The notes: generated by a model from the sequence alone, not told the origin. 64,000 nt of DNA from Enterobacter cloacae (GCF_013375935.1 NZ_CP056117.1:558001-622000), one strand, 5' to 3'; counted from the first letter of the stretch, positions 37,152 through 48,459 are shown. Numbers and translations are program-made.

Positions 37152-38129
37152 TTAAGCGCGATCGACCGTAAACGCGATCACGTCGCCCAGCTGTTCCGCG
37201 CCAAGCGCCAGCATGACCAGACGATCCACGCCCAGCGCCACGCCGGAGCAGTCCGGCAGACCGGCCTTAAGCGCTTCCAGCAGGTTGGTATCAATCGGCT
37301 GCTGCGGCAGGCCGCGCGCGTTGCGCTTGCGGTTATCCTGCTCAAAACGCTGCTGCTGTTCACGCGCGTCGGTCAGCTCGTGGAAACCGTTCGCCAGCTC
37401 GATGCCTTTGTAATACACCTCAAAGCGCTCCGCCACGCGGTGATCTTCGGTGCTGATCTGCGCCAGCGAGGCCTGGCTGGCCGGGAAGTGATAAACAAAC
37501 GTCGGACGATCTTTGCCAATCTGGGGTTCAACGCCAAAGGTGAACAGCAGCTGCAGCAGCGTGTCGCGGTCCTCTTCGGTATCCGCCACGTTGCTCAGAT
37601 CCAGCTTTGCCGCCGCCTCACGCAGCTGGGTTTTATCGGCCGAGAGCGGATCGATTTCCAGATGGCGCTGGAAGGCCTGCTGATAGGAGAGCGTCTCGGC
37701 TTCCGCGCAATCCAGCACCTGCTGCAGCAGATCGTCGACTTCGTTCATCAGGCGATACATGTCGTAGTGCGGGCGGTACCACTCCAGCATGGTAAATTCC
37801 GGATTGTGGTGGCGGCCCATCTCTTCATTACGGAAGCTACGGCACAGCTGATACACCGGGCCACACCCGGCCGCCAGCAGACGCTTCATATGGTATTCCG
37901 GGCTGGTCATCAGATACAGATTCATGCCCTGAGAGTGGCCAGGGCCAACAAAACGGGTTTCAAACGGGACCAGATGAATATCCGTTACCGTTGCCTGACT
38001 CATGCACGGCGTTTCCACCTCCAGGACTCCGCGGTCGGCAAAGAAGCGGCGGATCTCCGCCATAATTGCCGCGCGCTTTAACAGGTTTGGAATGGATGCG
38101 CTCGGCTGCCAGGTGGCCGTTTCGCTCAT
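37152..38129 (-). CDS. epmA: EF-P--(R)-beta-lysine ligase EpmA
   Basis: EpmA (also PoxA/GenX) is a truncated class II lysyl-tRNA synthetase paralogue that attaches beta-lysine to Lys34 of EF-P. The 325-residue protein consists of the catalytic core only, with motif 2 [20 protein letters not shown] and motif 3 [15 protein letters not shown]; the tRNA anticodon-binding domain is absent, as normal for the family. The start [10 protein letters not shown] is preceded by GGAG. Its substrate EF-P (efp) and the partner epmB lie about 9 kb to the right. Confidence 0.96.
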   Translation of the reverse strand: MSETATWQPSASIPNLLKRAAIMAEIRRFFADRGVLEVETPCMSQATVTDIHLVPFETRFVGPGHSQGMNLYLMTSPEYHMKRLLAAGCGPVYQLCRSFRNEEMGRHHNPEFTMLEWYRPHYDMYRLMNEVDDLLQQVLDCAEAETLSYQQAFQRHLEIDPLSADKTQLREAAAKLDLSNVADTEEDRDTLLQLLFTFGVEPQIGKDRPTFVYHFPASQASLAQISTEDHRVAERFEVYYKGIELANGFHELTDAREQQQRFEQDNRKRNARGLPQQPIDTNLLEALKAGLPDCSGVALGVDRLVMLALGAEQLGDVIAFTVDRA

Positions 38130-38288
38130 GAGTATTTTCTCCGATTTCATACAAGGGCACGAAGTCTACTCGCAAGCCGGAGCAGAGACAAATTTTGCGC
38201 AGTAAAAGTCCTTTTTCATTACGCAGAAAAATACTGTGACGAAATTCATTAATCACGATGATAAATCACCGCACAGAACAGCAAAAAA

Positions 38289-38330
38289 ATCGAACACGTC
38301 AAATTTCCCTTCCATCTACGCGGTTATACT
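38289..38330 (+). promoter_or_regulatory. frdABCD promoter with FNR-like site
   Basis: A TATACT -10 box at 38325-38330 is preceded by ATCGAACACGTCAA at 38289-38302, the counterpart of the FNR site of the E. coli frd promoter; its centre would be near -41.5 from a start at about 38337. The right half (GTCAA) fits the FNR half-site, the left half is weak. Anaerobic activation is inferred from E. coli. Confidence 0.6.
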
Positions 38331-38439
38331 GTTTTACCCATAAAGGAGCAGTGGAATCGCTTCCGCAACCGCCCGTTCGGGCAGGTGAACGACCTTTAGC
38401 TCATCGCGTTGCGGGAAAACAAAAATCTGGAGGAATGTC

Positions 38440-40230
38440 GTGCAAACTTTTCAAGCCGATCTTGCCGTAATAGGCGCTGGCGGGGCTGGATTACGCGCTG
38501 CAATCGCAGCAGCACAAGCCAATCCGAACGCTAAAATCGCACTGATTTCAAAAGTCTACCCGATGCGCAGCCATACGGTGGCCGCAGAAGGAGGGTCCGC
38601 CGCCGTCGCGCAGGATCATGACAGCTTCGAATACCATTTCCACGACACGGTTGCAGGGGGCGACTGGCTTTGCGAACAGGATGTCGTTGATTACTTCGTA
38701 CACCATTGCCCAACGGAAATGACCCAGCTTGAACAGTGGGGTTGCCCGTGGAGCCGACGTCCGGACGGCAGCGTCAACGTCCGCCGCTTCGGTGGAATGA
38801 AGATCGAACGCACCTGGTTTGCCGCCGATAAAACCGGCTTCCACATGCTGCACACCCTGTTCCAGACGTCCCTCCAGTTCCCACAAATTCAGCGCTTCGA
38901 CGAACACTTCGTTCTCGACATTCTGGTGGACGACGGCCAGGCGCGTGGCCTGGTGGCGATGAACATGATGGAAGGCACGCTGGTCCAGATCCGCGCCAGC
39001 GCGGTAGTCATGGCGACCGGCGGCGCGGGCCGCGTTTATCGCTATAACACCAACGGCGGCATCGTGACCGGAGACGGTATGGGCATGGCGCTCAGCCACG
39101 GCGTGCCGCTGCGCGATATGGAGTTCGTGCAGTATCACCCAACCGGCCTGCCCGGCTCCGGCATTCTGATGACGGAAGGCTGCCGCGGCGAAGGCGGTAT
39201 TCTGGTCAATAAAAACGGCTATCGCTATTTGCAGGATTACGGCATGGGTCCGGAAACCCCGCTCGGCGAGCCGAAAAACAAATACATGGAGCTTGGCCCG
39301 CGCGATAAAGTCTCTCAGGCCTTCTGGCACGAGTGGCGCAAAGGCAACACCATTTCCACGCCGCGCGGCGACGTGGTGCATCTCGACCTGCGTCACCTGG
39401 GCGAGAAGAAGCTGCTGGAGCGTCTGCCGTTCATCTGCGAGCTGGCTAAAGCCTACGTGGGTGTCGACCCGGTGAAAGAGCCGATTCCGGTTCGTCCAAC
39501 CGCGCACTACACCATGGGCGGTATTGAAACCGATCAGCAGTGCGAAACCCGCATCAAAGGGCTGTTTGCGGTGGGCGAATGCTCCTCCGTCGGCCTGCAC
39601 GGCGCAAACCGTCTTGGGTCTAACTCGCTGGCTGAGCTGGTGGTCTTTGGCCGCATGGCGGGCGAGCGCGCGATGGAGCGTGCCGCAACCGCAGGCGAAG
39701 CAAACGGCGCGGCGCTGGATGCGCAGGCCGCAGACGTCGAGAAGCGTCTGAAAGGCCTGGTAAACCAGGAAGGCAACGAAAACTGGTCGAAGATCCGCGA
39801 CGAAATGGGTCTCTCAATGGAAGAGGGCTGCGGGATCTACCGTACGCCGGAGCTGATGCAGAAAACCGTCGACAAGCTGGCGGAACTGCAGGAGCGCTTC
39901 AAGCGCGTGCGCATTACCGACACCTCCAGCGTCTTCAACACCGACCTGCTCTACACCATTGAGCTGGGCCACGGTCTGAACGTCGCGGAGTGTATGGCCC
40001 ATTCCGCCCTGGCTCGTAAAGAGTCGCGCGGTGCGCACCAGCGCCTGGATGAAGGCTGCACCGAACGTGACGACGTTAATTTCCTTAAACACACTCTCGC
40101 CTGGCGCGATGCGGATGGCACCACCCGTCTGGGCTACAGCGACGTGAAAATCACCACGCTGCCACCAGCGAAACGCGTGTACGGTGCAGAAGCAGAAGCC
40201 GCCGATAAGAAGGAGAAGGCGAATGGCTGA
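38440..40230 (+). CDS. frdA: fumarate reductase flavoprotein subunit
   Basis: FrdA is the catalytic subunit of menaquinol:fumarate reductase, which reduces fumarate to succinate in anaerobic respiration. The 596-residue protein has the FAD-binding [15 protein letters not shown] motif, the covalent-flavin histidine in [12 protein letters not shown] (residue 45 with Met counted) and [13 protein letters not shown] near the active site. The start is GTG after GGAGGA, as in E. coli. It overlaps frdB by eight bases. Confidence 0.97.
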   Translation: MQTFQADLAVIGAGGAGLRAAIAAAQANPNAKIALISKVYPMRSHTVAAEGGSAAVAQDHDSFEYHFHDTVAGGDWLCEQDVVDYFVHHCPTEMTQLEQWGCPWSRRPDGSVNVRRFGGMKIERTWFAADKTGFHMLHTLFQTSLQFPQIQRFDEHFVLDILVDDGQARGLVAMNMMEGTLVQIRASAVVMATGGAGRVYRYNTNGGIVTGDGMGMALSHGVPLRDMEFVQYHPTGLPGSGILMTEGCRGEGGILVNKNGYRYLQDYGMGPETPLGEPKNKYMELGPRDKVSQAFWHEWRKGNTISTPRGDVVHLDLRHLGEKKLLERLPFICELAKAYVGVDPVKEPIPVRPTAHYTMGGIETDQQCETRIKGLFAVGECSSVGLHGANRLGSNSLAELVVFGRMAGERAMERAATAGEANGAALDAQAADVEKRLKGLVNQEGNENWSKIRDEMGLSMEEGCGIYRTPELMQKTVDKLAELQERFKRVRITDTSSVFNTDLLYTIELGHGLNVAECMAHSALARKESRGAHQRLDEGCTERDDVNFLKHTLAWRDADGTTRLGYSDVKITTLPPAKRVYGAEAEAADKKEKANG

Positions 40231-40957
40231 GATGCAAAAACTGAAAGTTGAAGTGGTGCGCTACAATCCGGAAGTGGACACCGCGCCGCACAGCGCTTTC
40301 TATGAAGTCCCTTACGACGAGCAAACCTCCCTGCTGGATGCGCTCGGCTATATCAAAGATAACCTGGCGCCAGACCTGAGCTACCGCTGGTCCTGCCGCA
40401 TGGCAATCTGCGGCTCCTGCGGCATGATGGTCAACAAGGTGCCGAAGCTGGCGTGCAAAACCTTCCTGCGTGATTACACCAAAGGCATCAAGGTTGAAGC
40501 GCTGGGCAACTTCCCGATCGAGCGCGATCTGGTGGTTGATATGACCCACTTTATCGAAAGCCTGGAAGCGATTAAGCCGTACATTATCGGCAACCCGCGC
40601 ACGCCGGATCAGGGGCCCAACACCCAAACGCCGGCCCAGATGGCGAAATACCATCAGTTCTCCGGCTGCATTAACTGCGGCCTGTGCTACGCCGCCTGTC
40701 CGCAGTTTGGCCTGAACCCTGAGTTCATTGGCCCGGCGGCGATCACGCTGGCGCACCGCTACAACGAGGATAGCCGCGACAACGGTAAAAAAGAACGTAT
40801 GGCGCAGCTTAACAGCCAGAACGGCGTCTGGAGCTGTACTTTTGTGGGCTACTGCTCCGAAGTCTGTCCGAAGCACGTCGACCCGGCCGCCGCCATTCAG
40901 CAGGGTAAGGTGGAAAGCTCGAAAGACTTTCTTATCGCCACCCTGAAACCACGCTAA
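40223..40957 (+). CDS. frdB: fumarate reductase iron-sulfur subunit
   Basis: FrdB carries electrons from menaquinol to the FrdA flavin through three clusters. The 244-residue protein has the [2Fe-2S] segment [13 protein letters not shown], the [4Fe-4S] segment [12 protein letters not shown] and the [3Fe-4S] segment [17 protein letters not shown]. The start [12 protein letters not shown] at 40223 lies inside the last codons of frdA, with AGGAGA just upstream. Confidence 0.97.
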   Translation: MAEMQKLKVEVVRYNPEVDTAPHSAFYEVPYDEQTSLLDALGYIKDNLAPDLSYRWSCRMAICGSCGMMVNKVPKLACKTFLRDYTKGIKVEALGNFPIERDLVVDMTHFIESLEAIKPYIIGNPRTPDQGPNTQTPAQMAKYHQFSGCINCGLCYAACPQFGLNPEFIGPAAITLAHRYNEDSRDNGKKERMAQLNSQNGVWSCTFVGYCSEVCPKHVDPAAAIQQGKVESSKDFLIATLKPR

Positions 40958-40967
40958 GGAGTGCATG

Positions 40968-41363
40968 ATGACGACTAAACGCAAAGCCTACGTGCGGCCG
41001 ATGCCGTCCACCTGGTGGAAAAAACTGCCGTTTTATCGCTTCTATATGCTGCGTGAAGGCACGGCAGTTCCTGCGGTCTGGTTCAGCCTCGAACTGATGT
41101 ACGGCGTTTTTGCCCTCAAGCACGGCCCGGAAGCCTGGACGAGCTTTGTGGGCTTCCTGCAAAACCCAATCATCGTTGTTCTGAACCTGATTGTGCTCGC
41201 AGCCGCGCTGCTTCATACCAAAACCTGGTTTGAACTGGCGCCAAAAGCCGCGAACATTATTGTAAAAGGCGAGAAAATGGGACCAGAGCCGGTCATTAAA
41301 GGGCTCTGGGGAGTGACGGCAGTGGTCTCTGTAGTCATTCTGTTTGTCGCACTGTTCTGGTAA
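40968..41363 (+). CDS. frdC: fumarate reductase membrane anchor FrdC
   Basis: FrdC anchors FrdAB to the inner membrane and helps form the quinone sites. The 131-residue protein has three membrane helices (about 28-50, 62-85 and 105-130) and the conserved [29 protein letters not shown] N-terminus. Two adjacent ATGs are present; the second (40968) is better spaced from AAGGAG and matches E. coli. It follows frdB by 10 bases. Confidence 0.96.
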   Translation: MTTKRKAYVRPMPSTWWKKLPFYRFYMLREGTAVPAVWFSLELMYGVFALKHGPEAWTSFVGFLQNPIIVVLNLIVLAAALLHTKTWFELAPKAANIIVKGEKMGPEPVIKGLWGVTAVVSVVILFVALFW

Positions 41364-41373
41364 GGAGACTATT

Positions 41374-41733
41374 GTGATCAATCCAAATCCAAAACGTTCA
41401 GACGAGCCGGTCTTCTGGGGCCTGTTTGGCGCAGGCGGCATGTGGAGCGCCATTATTGCCCCGGTCATCATCCTGCTGGTCGGGATTATGCTGCCGCTGG
41501 GGCTGTTCCCGGGCGACGCGCTGAGCTACGAGCGCGTGATGGCCTTTGCGAGCAGCTTTATTGGCCGCGCATTCATCTTCCTGACGATCGTTCTGCCGCT
41601 GTGGTGCGGCCTGCACCGTATCCACCATGCGATGCACGATCTGAAAATCCATGTACCGAGCGGTAAATGGGTCTTCTACGGTCTGGCGACCATTCTGACG
41701 GTGGTCACGCTGATTGCCGTGGTCACTATCTGA
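41374..41733 (+). CDS. frdD: fumarate reductase membrane anchor FrdD
   Basis: Second membrane anchor of fumarate reductase; 119 residues with three membrane helices and the conserved [14 protein letters not shown] segment near the quinone site. The start is GTG (then [11 protein letters not shown]), 5-6 bases after AAGGAG. It is the last gene of frdABCD and is followed by a strong terminator shared with the end of ampR. Confidence 0.96.
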   Translation: MINPNPKRSDEPVFWGLFGAGGMWSAIIAPVIILLVGIMLPLGLFPGDALSYERVMAFASSFIGRAFIFLTIVLPLWCGLHRIHHAMHDLKIHVPSGKWVFYGLATILTVVTLIAVVTI

Positions 41734-41740
41734 GTGAACA

Positions 41741-41771
41741 GGCCCGCCATCCGGCGGGCCTTTTATTTTTT
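41741..41771 (+). terminator. frdABCD terminator overlapping the ampR stop
   Basis: GGCCCGCC and GGCGGGCC pair as an 8-bp GC stem with an ATCC loop, followed by TTTTATTTTTT. The T run overlaps the last codons of convergent ampR. In E. coli the frd terminator doubles as the ampC attenuator; here ampR intervenes. Confidence 0.92.
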
Positions 41772-42638
41772 CATCTTCTCCACCAGCCACCCGGCAAATT
41801 CACGCATGGCAGGGGTTTCCGCCCGCGACTGCAGTCTGGTCAGCCAGTAACTGCCGAGATCGATCTGCGTCGCAAACGGCTGCACAATGCGCTCGCTGGC
41901 TAACTGATGGGTAAACATATCGACGGGCGCGATGGCTATGCCCACGCCCGCCTGCGCCGCTTCCAGCATCGTGACTGACGAATCGAACACCATCACACGA
42001 TGCGTTGGTGAAGGCGGGAGTTCGCCAGCTGCCTGCATCCACGCGCTCCACTCGTCGCGTCGGTAGGAGCGCAGCAGCGTAAACCTGAGGATGTCGGACG
42101 GACTGTGCAGTTCGGCGGCGATATCCGGCGTGCACAGCGGCGCGAGCGGCGCATGGCAAAGAAACTCGGCCTCGGTGCCGTGCCACGCCCCTCCACCGTA
42201 GCGGATGGTGTAATCAAGACCTTCGGCAGCCGGATCGACGCGGTTGTTATGGGTAGAAAGCTGAAGATCGATGTGCGGATAGCTGCGGCGAAAATCATCC
42301 AGACGGGAGAATAAAACGCCGGTCGCGAACGTGCCCACCACGCCGATTTTCAGCTTCTCCTGCGCGCGATGGTTAGCAAAGCGATCCAGCATTCCGGCTA
42401 TACGGTCAAACGAATCATTCAGCACCGGCAGCAGGTTCTCGCCCTCGGTGGTCAGCATCAGCCCGCGCGAAACGCGGACAAACAGCTGACAGTTCAGATG
42501 CTGCTCCAGCGCTTTCACATGCTGGCTAATGGCCGAGTGCGTCACGTTCAGCTCAATGGCCGCATGCGTAAAGCTGAGATGCCTTGCGGCCGCTTCAAAG
42601 GCTCGAAGCGAATTAAGGGGGAGATAGCTTCGCGTCAT
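41763..42638 (-). CDS. ampR: LysR-type regulator of inducible ampC
   Basis: AmpR senses muropeptides: UDP-MurNAc-pentapeptide keeps it repressing, and 1,6-anhydro-MurNAc peptides turn it into an activator of ampC. The 291-residue protein has the N-terminal helix-turn-helix (FTHAAIELNVTHSAISQHVKA) and a LysR substrate-binding domain. Residues whose change gives constitutive AmpC in other Enterobacter are wild type here: Arg86, Gly102 and Asp135. It is divergent from ampC. Confidence 0.96.
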   Translation of the reverse strand: MTRSYLPLNSLRAFEAAARHLSFTHAAIELNVTHSAISQHVKALEQHLNCQLFVRVSRGLMLTTEGENLLPVLNDSFDRIAGMLDRFANHRAQEKLKIGVVGTFATGVLFSRLDDFRRSYPHIDLQLSTHNNRVDPAAEGLDYTIRYGGGAWHGTEAEFLCHAPLAPLCTPDIAAELHSPSDILRFTLLRSYRRDEWSAWMQAAGELPPSPTHRVMVFDSSVTMLEAAQAGVGIAIAPVDMFTHQLASERIVQPFATQIDLGSYWLTRLQSRAETPAMREFAGWLVEKMKK

Positions 42639-43916
<1,278 letters not shown>

Positions 43917-43922
43917 AACACT

Positions 43923-43951
43923 GCCGGGTAGCGGCTTCACCCTACCCGGCC
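43923..43951. repeat. REP-like palindrome after ampC
   Basis: GCCGGGTAGCGGC...CCTACCCGGCC, a REP-type palindrome six bases past the ampC stop; it may protect the transcript 3' end. Confidence 0.7.
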
Positions 43952-44008
43952 ACATCCACATTTTCCTGCCGTCATCTACACTTAACAAAAAACGGTAAGG
44001 AAATTCTT

Positions 44009-44539
44009 ATGCGCATTCTGTCCGTTATTGCCGTCGTGACGGCCGCATTTTTAGCTGTGGCCTGCAGTTCCCCCACTCCCCCGCCCGGCGTTACGGTGGT
44101 TAGCAACTTCGACGCACAGCGCTTCCTCGGTACGTGGTATGAAATCGCCCGTATGGATCATCAATTTGAACGCGGTTTAGAGAAAGTCACGGCCACCTAC
44201 AGCGCGATGGATGACGGCGGGATCCAGGTCGTTAATCGCGGCTATAACCCGGATCGGCAGATGTGGCAGCAGTCGGTTGGTCAGGCCTATTTCACCGGCG
44301 CGTCGAACCGCGCCGCGCTGAAGGTCTCCTTCTTCGGCCCGTTCTACGGCGGGTATAACGTCATTGCGCTGGACAGAGAGTACCGCCACGCGCTGATCTG
44401 TGGGCCGGATCGCAACTACCTGTGGATCCTCTCCCGCACGCCAGCGATCTCTGCGGAAATGAAGCAGCAGATGCTTAACGTTGCGACCCGGCAAGGGTTT
44501 GATGTGACGAAATTAATCTGGGTGAAACAGCCGCATTAG
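44009..44539 (+). CDS. blc: outer-membrane lipocalin Blc
   Basis: Blc is an outer-membrane lipoprotein of the lipocalin family that binds lysophospholipids and fatty acids and is expressed under envelope stress. The 176-residue precursor has a signal peptide with lipobox AVAC (Cys19), the lipocalin motif [10 protein letters not shown], and [16 protein letters not shown]. It overlaps the stop of convergent gdx by four bases, the usual ampC-blc-gdx order. Confidence 0.95.
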   Translation: MRILSVIAVVTAAFLAVACSSPTPPPGVTVVSNFDAQRFLGTWYEIARMDHQFERGLEKVTATYSAMDDGGIQVVNRGYNPDRQMWQQSVGQAYFTGASNRAALKVSFFGPFYGGYNVIALDREYRHALICGPDRNYLWILSRTPAISAEMKQQMLNVATRQGFDVTKLIWVKQPH

Positions 44540-44853
44540 TGCGTGCTGAGTTTTAACCCAATGATACCCGCGACAATCAATGCGAGGCTGGCAATACGCG
44601 CCAGGCTCGCGGATTCCCCCAGCAGGAGAATGCCGGTAATGGCAGCGCCTACCGCGCCAATTCCCGTCCAGACAGCGTAAGCCGTCCCTACGGGCAGGGT
44701 GCGCATCGACCATGAAAGCATGACGATACTGACAATCATCGCGGCAATGGTAATAACGCTGGGCGTCAGGCGGGTAAAACCGTGGGTGTATTTCAGGCCA
44801 ATAGCCCATACCACTTCGAGTAAACCGGCAATAACAAGAACGATCCAGGACAT
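44536..44853 (-). CDS. gdx: guanidinium exporter Gdx (SugE), SMR family
   Basis: A dual-topology small multidrug resistance protein that exports guanidinium in exchange for protons. The 105-residue protein has four membrane helices, the essential Glu13 in [15 protein letters not shown], and the Gdx-type signature [10 protein letters not shown] in helix 3. Its mRNA leader contains a guanidine-II riboswitch, which supports guanidinium as the substrate. Confidence 0.95.
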   Translation of the reverse strand: MSWIVLVIAGLLEVVWAIGLKYTHGFTRLTPSVITIAAMIVSIVMLSWSMRTLPVGTAYAVWTGIGAVGAAITGILLLGESASLARIASLALIVAGIIGLKLSTH

Positions 44854-44881
44854 AACAGGCTCCTTAACTTAACGACAAGTT

Positions 44882-44926
44882 GGGGCCGTCCCCGATGAGT
44901 GATGCGCTTGCGGGTCGTCCCGCAAG
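44882..44926 (-). promoter_or_regulatory. guanidine-II (mini-ykkC) riboswitch controlling gdx
   Basis: On the minus strand two small hairpins both carry ACGR loops: P1 CTTGCGGG-ACGA-CCCGCAAG (44926 to 44907) and P2 GGGG-ACGG-CCCC (44893 to 44882), separated by 13 bases. This is the defining architecture of the guanidine-II class. The downstream leader contains AAGGAG 8 bases before the gdx ATG, so control is probably by ribosome-site access. Confidence 0.93.
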
Positions 44927-45115
44927 GCAGAGATTGAGCCTCTTATTTTGGTTAGCGAGAAATTTTTTTTCAATCCTTTTCTGCTGAACGCGTTAAGGCA
45001 AGAAATAGCCTCTGTAAGGCACGTAGTTCCGGCATTTATAACTCATCCGACTTCTCTATGATGTTAGGCTTTCTGATGGCAGGAAGCCAAACCACTAGCC
45101 GACTGCGAATATTTT

Positions 45116-45715
45116 ATGTTCAAAATTCTTTTGGTTGACCGTTGTCACTTCACCCGCACGGGATTTGAAGCATGGCTCAATCATTCCGGCCTGTTTCCGG
45201 GTCAATTCGTCGTAACCGGGTTAAATAATCTCTTTCTTGCCAGAGAGCATATTTTGCAATGGAAGCCTTCGCTGGTGATCGCCGATTTATATAGCTTTCG
45301 GCAGGATATGCACCACTTCCAGCAGCTCTCTTCCCTGCTGATTGCCAGCGAAACGCTGCCTTTTATACTGCTGCAGCCGGGGCAGGAGCAGGAGATGACG
45401 GATTATCTTGCGCATTACCCGGTATGGTCTTCGCTGTCGAAGCATACCGATCTGGAAGGATTAGCGACGGTTATCAATGACGCCCTGACGTCATGCGCCA
45501 CTGCGGAAATACCAAAAGTTGCGGCACCGCTGCTGACGCGTCAGGAAGAGAGAGTGCTGACTTTGTGGATGGATGGCGCAAGCAACCAGAAGATTGCCAG
45601 CAATTTACGTATTAACGGTAAGACGGTATATACGTACAAACGCAACATCCGCATGAAGCTGCATATGGATACGCGCTATTCCCCGTTTTTATCGCTACAG
45701 GAAGCGGAGAATTGA
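45116..45715 (+). CDS. ecnR: LuxR-type regulator next to entericidin genes (EcnR-like)
   Basis: A 199-residue protein with a C-terminal LuxR/FixJ helix-turn-helix (about 139-187: LTRQEERVLTLWMDGASNQKIASNL, read in two parts as LTRQEERVLTLWMDG and ASNQKIASNL) and an N-terminal receiver-like domain. The receiver is degenerate: only Asp8 of the acidic pocket and Asp57 in VIADLYS are plausible, and the conserved Lys environment is altered. It converges on ecnB across a shared terminator. An EcnR regulator beside ecnAB is described in Citrobacter freundii; the assignment rests on this position. Confidence 0.75.
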   Translation: MFKILLVDRCHFTRTGFEAWLNHSGLFPGQFVVTGLNNLFLAREHILQWKPSLVIADLYSFRQDMHHFQQLSSLLIASETLPFILLQPGQEQEMTDYLAHYPVWSSLSKHTDLEGLATVINDALTSCATAEIPKVAAPLLTRQEERVLTLWMDGASNQKIASNLRINGKTVYTYKRNIRMKLHMDTRYSPFLSLQEAEN

Positions 45716-45745
45716 CGGTACGGTGAAACCAGGCGCCGTACCGTC
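45714..45745. terminator. bidirectional terminator between ecnR and ecnB
   Basis: GACGGTACGG and CCGTACCGTC form a perfect 10-bp stem around a 12-base loop, starting at the last bases of the ecnR stop and ending eight bases before the ecnB stop. T-rich flanks are weak on both sides. Confidence 0.7.
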
Positions 45746-45752
45746 GCTTTCA

Positions 45753-45899
45753 TTAGTTCTGAGCTTTAGTTGCTGCACCAGAAATAGCGTTACCACCGTC
45801 GGAGATATCTTCCCCTACGCCACGGGTGGTGTTACATGCAGTCAGTACCGAAGAAAGCACCAGAACAGAAAAGATCGCTGCAATTGTTTTCTTAACCAT
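45753..45899 (-). CDS. ecnB: entericidin B lipoprotein
   Basis: A 48-residue lipoprotein: signal peptide with lipobox LTAC (Cys22), then [15 protein letters not shown] and a short amphipathic tail [11 protein letters not shown]. It is nearly identical to E. coli entericidin B, a stationary-phase, bacteriolytic toxin counteracted by entericidin A. Preceded by AAGGA. It is 108 bases downstream of ecnA. Confidence 0.95.
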   Translation of the reverse strand: MVKKTIAAIFSVLVLSSVLTACNTTRGVGEDISDGGNAISGAATKAQN

Positions 45900-46007
45900 A
45901 ATATCTTCCTTTTATAGCCAAAGTTATTTTGTGTATAGCAACTTAAGAATAGACAAGATCTTGTCGTTTGACGGAAAAGGAAGAATTTTTAGGAAAATTA
46001 GACGGAA

Positions 46008-46139
46008 TTAGCTGGCAGCATGGGAAATGATATGGCCGAGATCCTGGATATCTTCACCCACGCCACGCGCGGTGTTGCAACCGGAGAGAATGGCGCCGGA
46101 GAGCGCTAACAGAAGCAGAATTTTAACGGTGCGTTTCAT
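46008..46139 (-). CDS. ecnA: entericidin A lipoprotein (antidote)
   Basis: A 43-residue lipoprotein: signal with lipobox LSGC (Cys21), then CNTARGVGEDIQDLGHIIS. It corresponds to entericidin A, the antidote partner of EcnB; the processed parts of the two proteins share the CNT(A/T)RGVGEDI block. The ATG follows GGGAAG. It is the upstream gene of the ecnA-ecnB pair and lies 57 bases beyond the efp stop. Confidence 0.94.
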   Translation of the reverse strand: MKRTVKILLLLALSGAILSGCNTARGVGEDIQDLGHIISHAAS

Positions 46140-46196
46140 CTTCCCTGCCTGCAAAATCAGGCGCAGCGGGCGCTGCGCCTTATATCATCACGTAAA

Positions 46197-46763
46197 TTAC
46201 TTCACGCGGGATACGTATTCGCCGGAGCGGGTATCCACTTTGATCACTTCACCAATCTGAACGAACAGCGGCACTTTTACCACAGCGCCGGTGGACAGCG
46301 TTGCTGGCTTGCCGCCGGTACCTGCGGTATCACCTTTCAGGCCTGGATCGGTTTCAACGATTTCCAGCTCAACGAAGTTCGGAGGCGTAACGGCGATAGG
46401 CTGACCATTCCACAGGGTCACGATGCACTCAGCCTGATCCAGCAGCCATTTGGCGTTGTCGCCAATCGCTTTCGCGTCAGCAGACAGCTGCTCGAAGGTT
46501 TCGTTGTTCATGAAGTGCCAGAACTCACCGTCGTTGTACAGGTAAGTCAGGTTCATATCGACAACATCAGCGCCTTCAGCGGAGTCAGTAGATTTGAAGG
46601 TTTTCTCAACACGGGTACCGGTCAGGAGGCGGCGCAGCTTAACGCGCGCAAATGCCTGGCCTTTACCTGGTTTAACGAATTCGCTGGCTTCAACCGCGTA
46701 CGGTTCGCCGTCCATCATGATTTTAAGACCAGCACGAAAATCGTTGCTATAGTACGTTGCCAT
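46197..46763 (-). CDS. efp: translation elongation factor P
   Basis: EF-P relieves ribosome stalling at consecutive prolines. The 188-residue protein starts [16 protein letters not shown] and has Lys34 in [10 protein letters not shown], the residue beta-lysylated by EpmA/EpmB. The frame remains open far upstream through the epmB start region, but that part is antisense to epmB. It is divergent from epmB with a 40-base gap. Confidence 0.97.
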   Translation of the reverse strand: MATYYSNDFRAGLKIMMDGEPYAVEASEFVKPGKGQAFARVKLRRLLTGTRVEKTFKSTDSAEGADVVDMNLTYLYNDGEFWHFMNNETFEQLSADAKAIGDNAKWLLDQAECIVTLWNGQPIAVTPPNFVELEIVETDPGLKGDTAGTGGKPATLSTGAVVKVPLFVQIGEVIKVDTRSGEYVSRVK

Positions 46764-46803
46764 AAGGCCCTCTAAATTTGTTAACTGGTAGCTAAGCCAC
46801 AAA

Positions 46804-47832
46804 ATGGCGCATATTGTAACCCTAAACACCCCGTCCAGAGAAGATTGGTTATCGCAACTTGCCGATGTAATCACCAGTCCTGATGAATTGCTGCGTCTTT
46901 TAGACCTCGAACAGCATGAAACGTTGCGTGCAGGCCGTGAGGCGAAGCGCCTTTTCGCCCTGCGCGTTCCCCGCGCGTTTGTTGCCCGCATGGAAAAAGG
47001 GAATCCCGACGATCCATTGCTTAAACAAACGCTTACCTCTCAGGACGAGTTTATTACGGCACCAGGATACAGCACCGATCCTCTGGAAGAGCAGAACAGT
47101 GTGGTACCGGGGTTGCTGCATAAATATCGCAACCGTGCCCTGCTGCTGGTAAAGGGCGGCTGCGCGGTAAATTGTCGCTATTGCTTCCGTCGTCACTTCC
47201 CGTATGCCGAAAATCAGGGCAACAAGCGCAACTGGCAGGTGGCGCTGGACTACATCGCGGCGCACCCGGAGCTGGATGAGATCATCTTCTCCGGCGGCGA
47301 TCCGCTGATGGCTAAAGATCATGAGCTAGACTGGCTGCTGACTCAGCTTGAGTCCGTTCCGCACGTTAAGCGTCTGCGCATTCACAGCCGTCTGCCGATC
47401 GTGATCCCGGCGCGTATTACCGACGCGCTGGTCACGCGCCTCGAACAGTCCCGTTTGCAGGTGCTGCTGGTGAACCATATCAACCATGCGAATGAAATTG
47501 ACGCAGACTTTCGTGCATCGATGGCGCGTCTGCGAAAGGCGGGCGTCACGCTGCTCAACCAGAGCGTACTGCTGCGCGGCGTAAACGACAGCGCCCGCGT
47601 GCTGGCCGATCTCAGCAATGCCTTATTTGATGCGGGCGTGATGCCGTATTACCTGCACGTTCTGGATCGCGTACAGGGTGCGGCACACTTCATGGTGACG
47701 GATGACGAGGCCCGACAGATTATGCGCGAGCTGTTAACGCTGGTTTCAGGTTATATGGTGCCGAAGCTGGCACGCGAGATTGGCGGAGAGCCGAGCAAGA
47801 CGCCGCTGGATTTGCAGCTTAGGCAACGCTAG
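46804..47832 (+). CDS. epmB: EF-P beta-lysylation protein, lysine 2,3-aminomutase EpmB
   Basis: EpmB isomerises lysine to (R)-beta-lysine for attachment to EF-P. The 342-residue radical-SAM protein has the cluster motif [15 protein letters not shown], the SAM-binding FSGGDPLM and the PLP-binding end [15 protein letters not shown]. It is divergent from its substrate gene efp; the small gap implies back-to-back promoters. Confidence 0.95.
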   Translation: MAHIVTLNTPSREDWLSQLADVITSPDELLRLLDLEQHETLRAGREAKRLFALRVPRAFVARMEKGNPDDPLLKQTLTSQDEFITAPGYSTDPLEEQNSVVPGLLHKYRNRALLLVKGGCAVNCRYCFRRHFPYAENQGNKRNWQVALDYIAAHPELDEIIFSGGDPLMAKDHELDWLLTQLESVPHVKRLRIHSRLPIVIPARITDALVTRLEQSRLQVLLVNHINHANEIDADFRASMARLRKAGVTLLNQSVLLRGVNDSARVLADLSNALFDAGVMPYYLHVLDRVQGAAHFMVTDDEARQIMRELLTLVSGYMVPKLAREIGGEPSKTPLDLQLRQR

Positions 47833-47841
47833 CTTACCTAA

Positions 47842-47863
47842 CCCTCTCCCTGCGGGGAGAGGG
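47842..47863. repeat. CCCTCTCCC/GGGAGAGGG palindrome between epmB and yjeI
   Basis: A 9-bp inverted repeat with a 4-base loop between convergent genes, 9 bases past the epmB stop. Its stem is identical to that at 11674-11694. Confidence 0.7.
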
Positions 47864-47872
47864 AAAAGGCTA

Positions 47873-48226
47873 TCAGTTCGGGCACTTATAGACCTGGCCG
47901 TTCATCTGGCTGGCGGTCGGCACAAAGCTGGACAGCATCCCCTGCGTCGGGCTGCTTACGCCGTAAATCACGTTACCGCCCATTGCCGCAGCTTGATTAC
48001 GCAGGGCGTTGGCCGCACCGCGCATAGAGCCGCCCTCTTCGCCGTGCTGTCCCGACATCCAGTTGCTTTGCTCGCCGGTGGCGGTGCCTAACAGCTGGCA
48101 TTCGCTGCCCGGCTTATCTTCCACAAAGCGAACGCTCTGGCCCGCTGCCGTCAGCTCATTGCTGGTGCTACAACCCGCCAGCAGCAATGCTGCACCTACA
48201 ATCCCTGCACAGACTTTTATGCGCAT
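47873..48226 (-). CDS. yjeI: DUF4156 lipoprotein YjeI
   Basis: A 117-residue lipoprotein: signal peptide with lipobox LAGC (Cys20), then a DUF4156 domain with GEEGGSMRGAANALRNQAAA and GGNVIYGVSSP, ending QVYKCPN. Function is unknown; the family recurs as small enterobacterial envelope lipoproteins. The start at 48226 is chosen over one six codons upstream by alignment to E. coli YjeI. Convergent with epmB. Confidence 0.9.
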   Translation of the reverse strand: MRIKVCAGIVGAALLLAGCSTSNELTAAGQSVRFVEDKPGSECQLLGTATGEQSNWMSGQHGEEGGSMRGAANALRNQAAAMGGNVIYGVSSPTQGMLSSFVPTASQMNGQVYKCPN

Positions 48227-48397
48227 GTTATTCCTCGTTTTCAATAAGCTGGACAGTAGTTGTCCGCGTGTAAACCTTATACTAAAAAGATGACCAAAAG
48301 AAAAATGCTGAGCATTTCTGCGAGCCAGATTCCGCCCGGCACTCCTCCGACATCTTAAATGAATTCTGATAATAACCTTTGGGATATCGTGTTTTAG

Positions 48398-48455
48398 CCC
48401 CCGATCGTTTTTAGTGGTGCGACGTACAACTTTTGTACGCGACTAAAACGGGGGG
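48398..48455 (+). promoter_or_regulatory. leader stem-loop covering the yjiH ribosome-site region
   Basis: CCCCC (48398-48402) and GTTTTTAGT (48407-48415) face ACTAAAACGGGGGG (48442-48455), giving an interrupted stem, with an inner perfect hairpin GTACAA-CTT-TTGTAC (48424-48438) in its loop. The 3' arm ends five bases before the yjiH ATG and includes the only purine-rich ribosome-site candidate, so folding could block initiation. No known riboswitch class was recognised. Confidence 0.5.
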
Positions 48456-48459
48456 TTTC

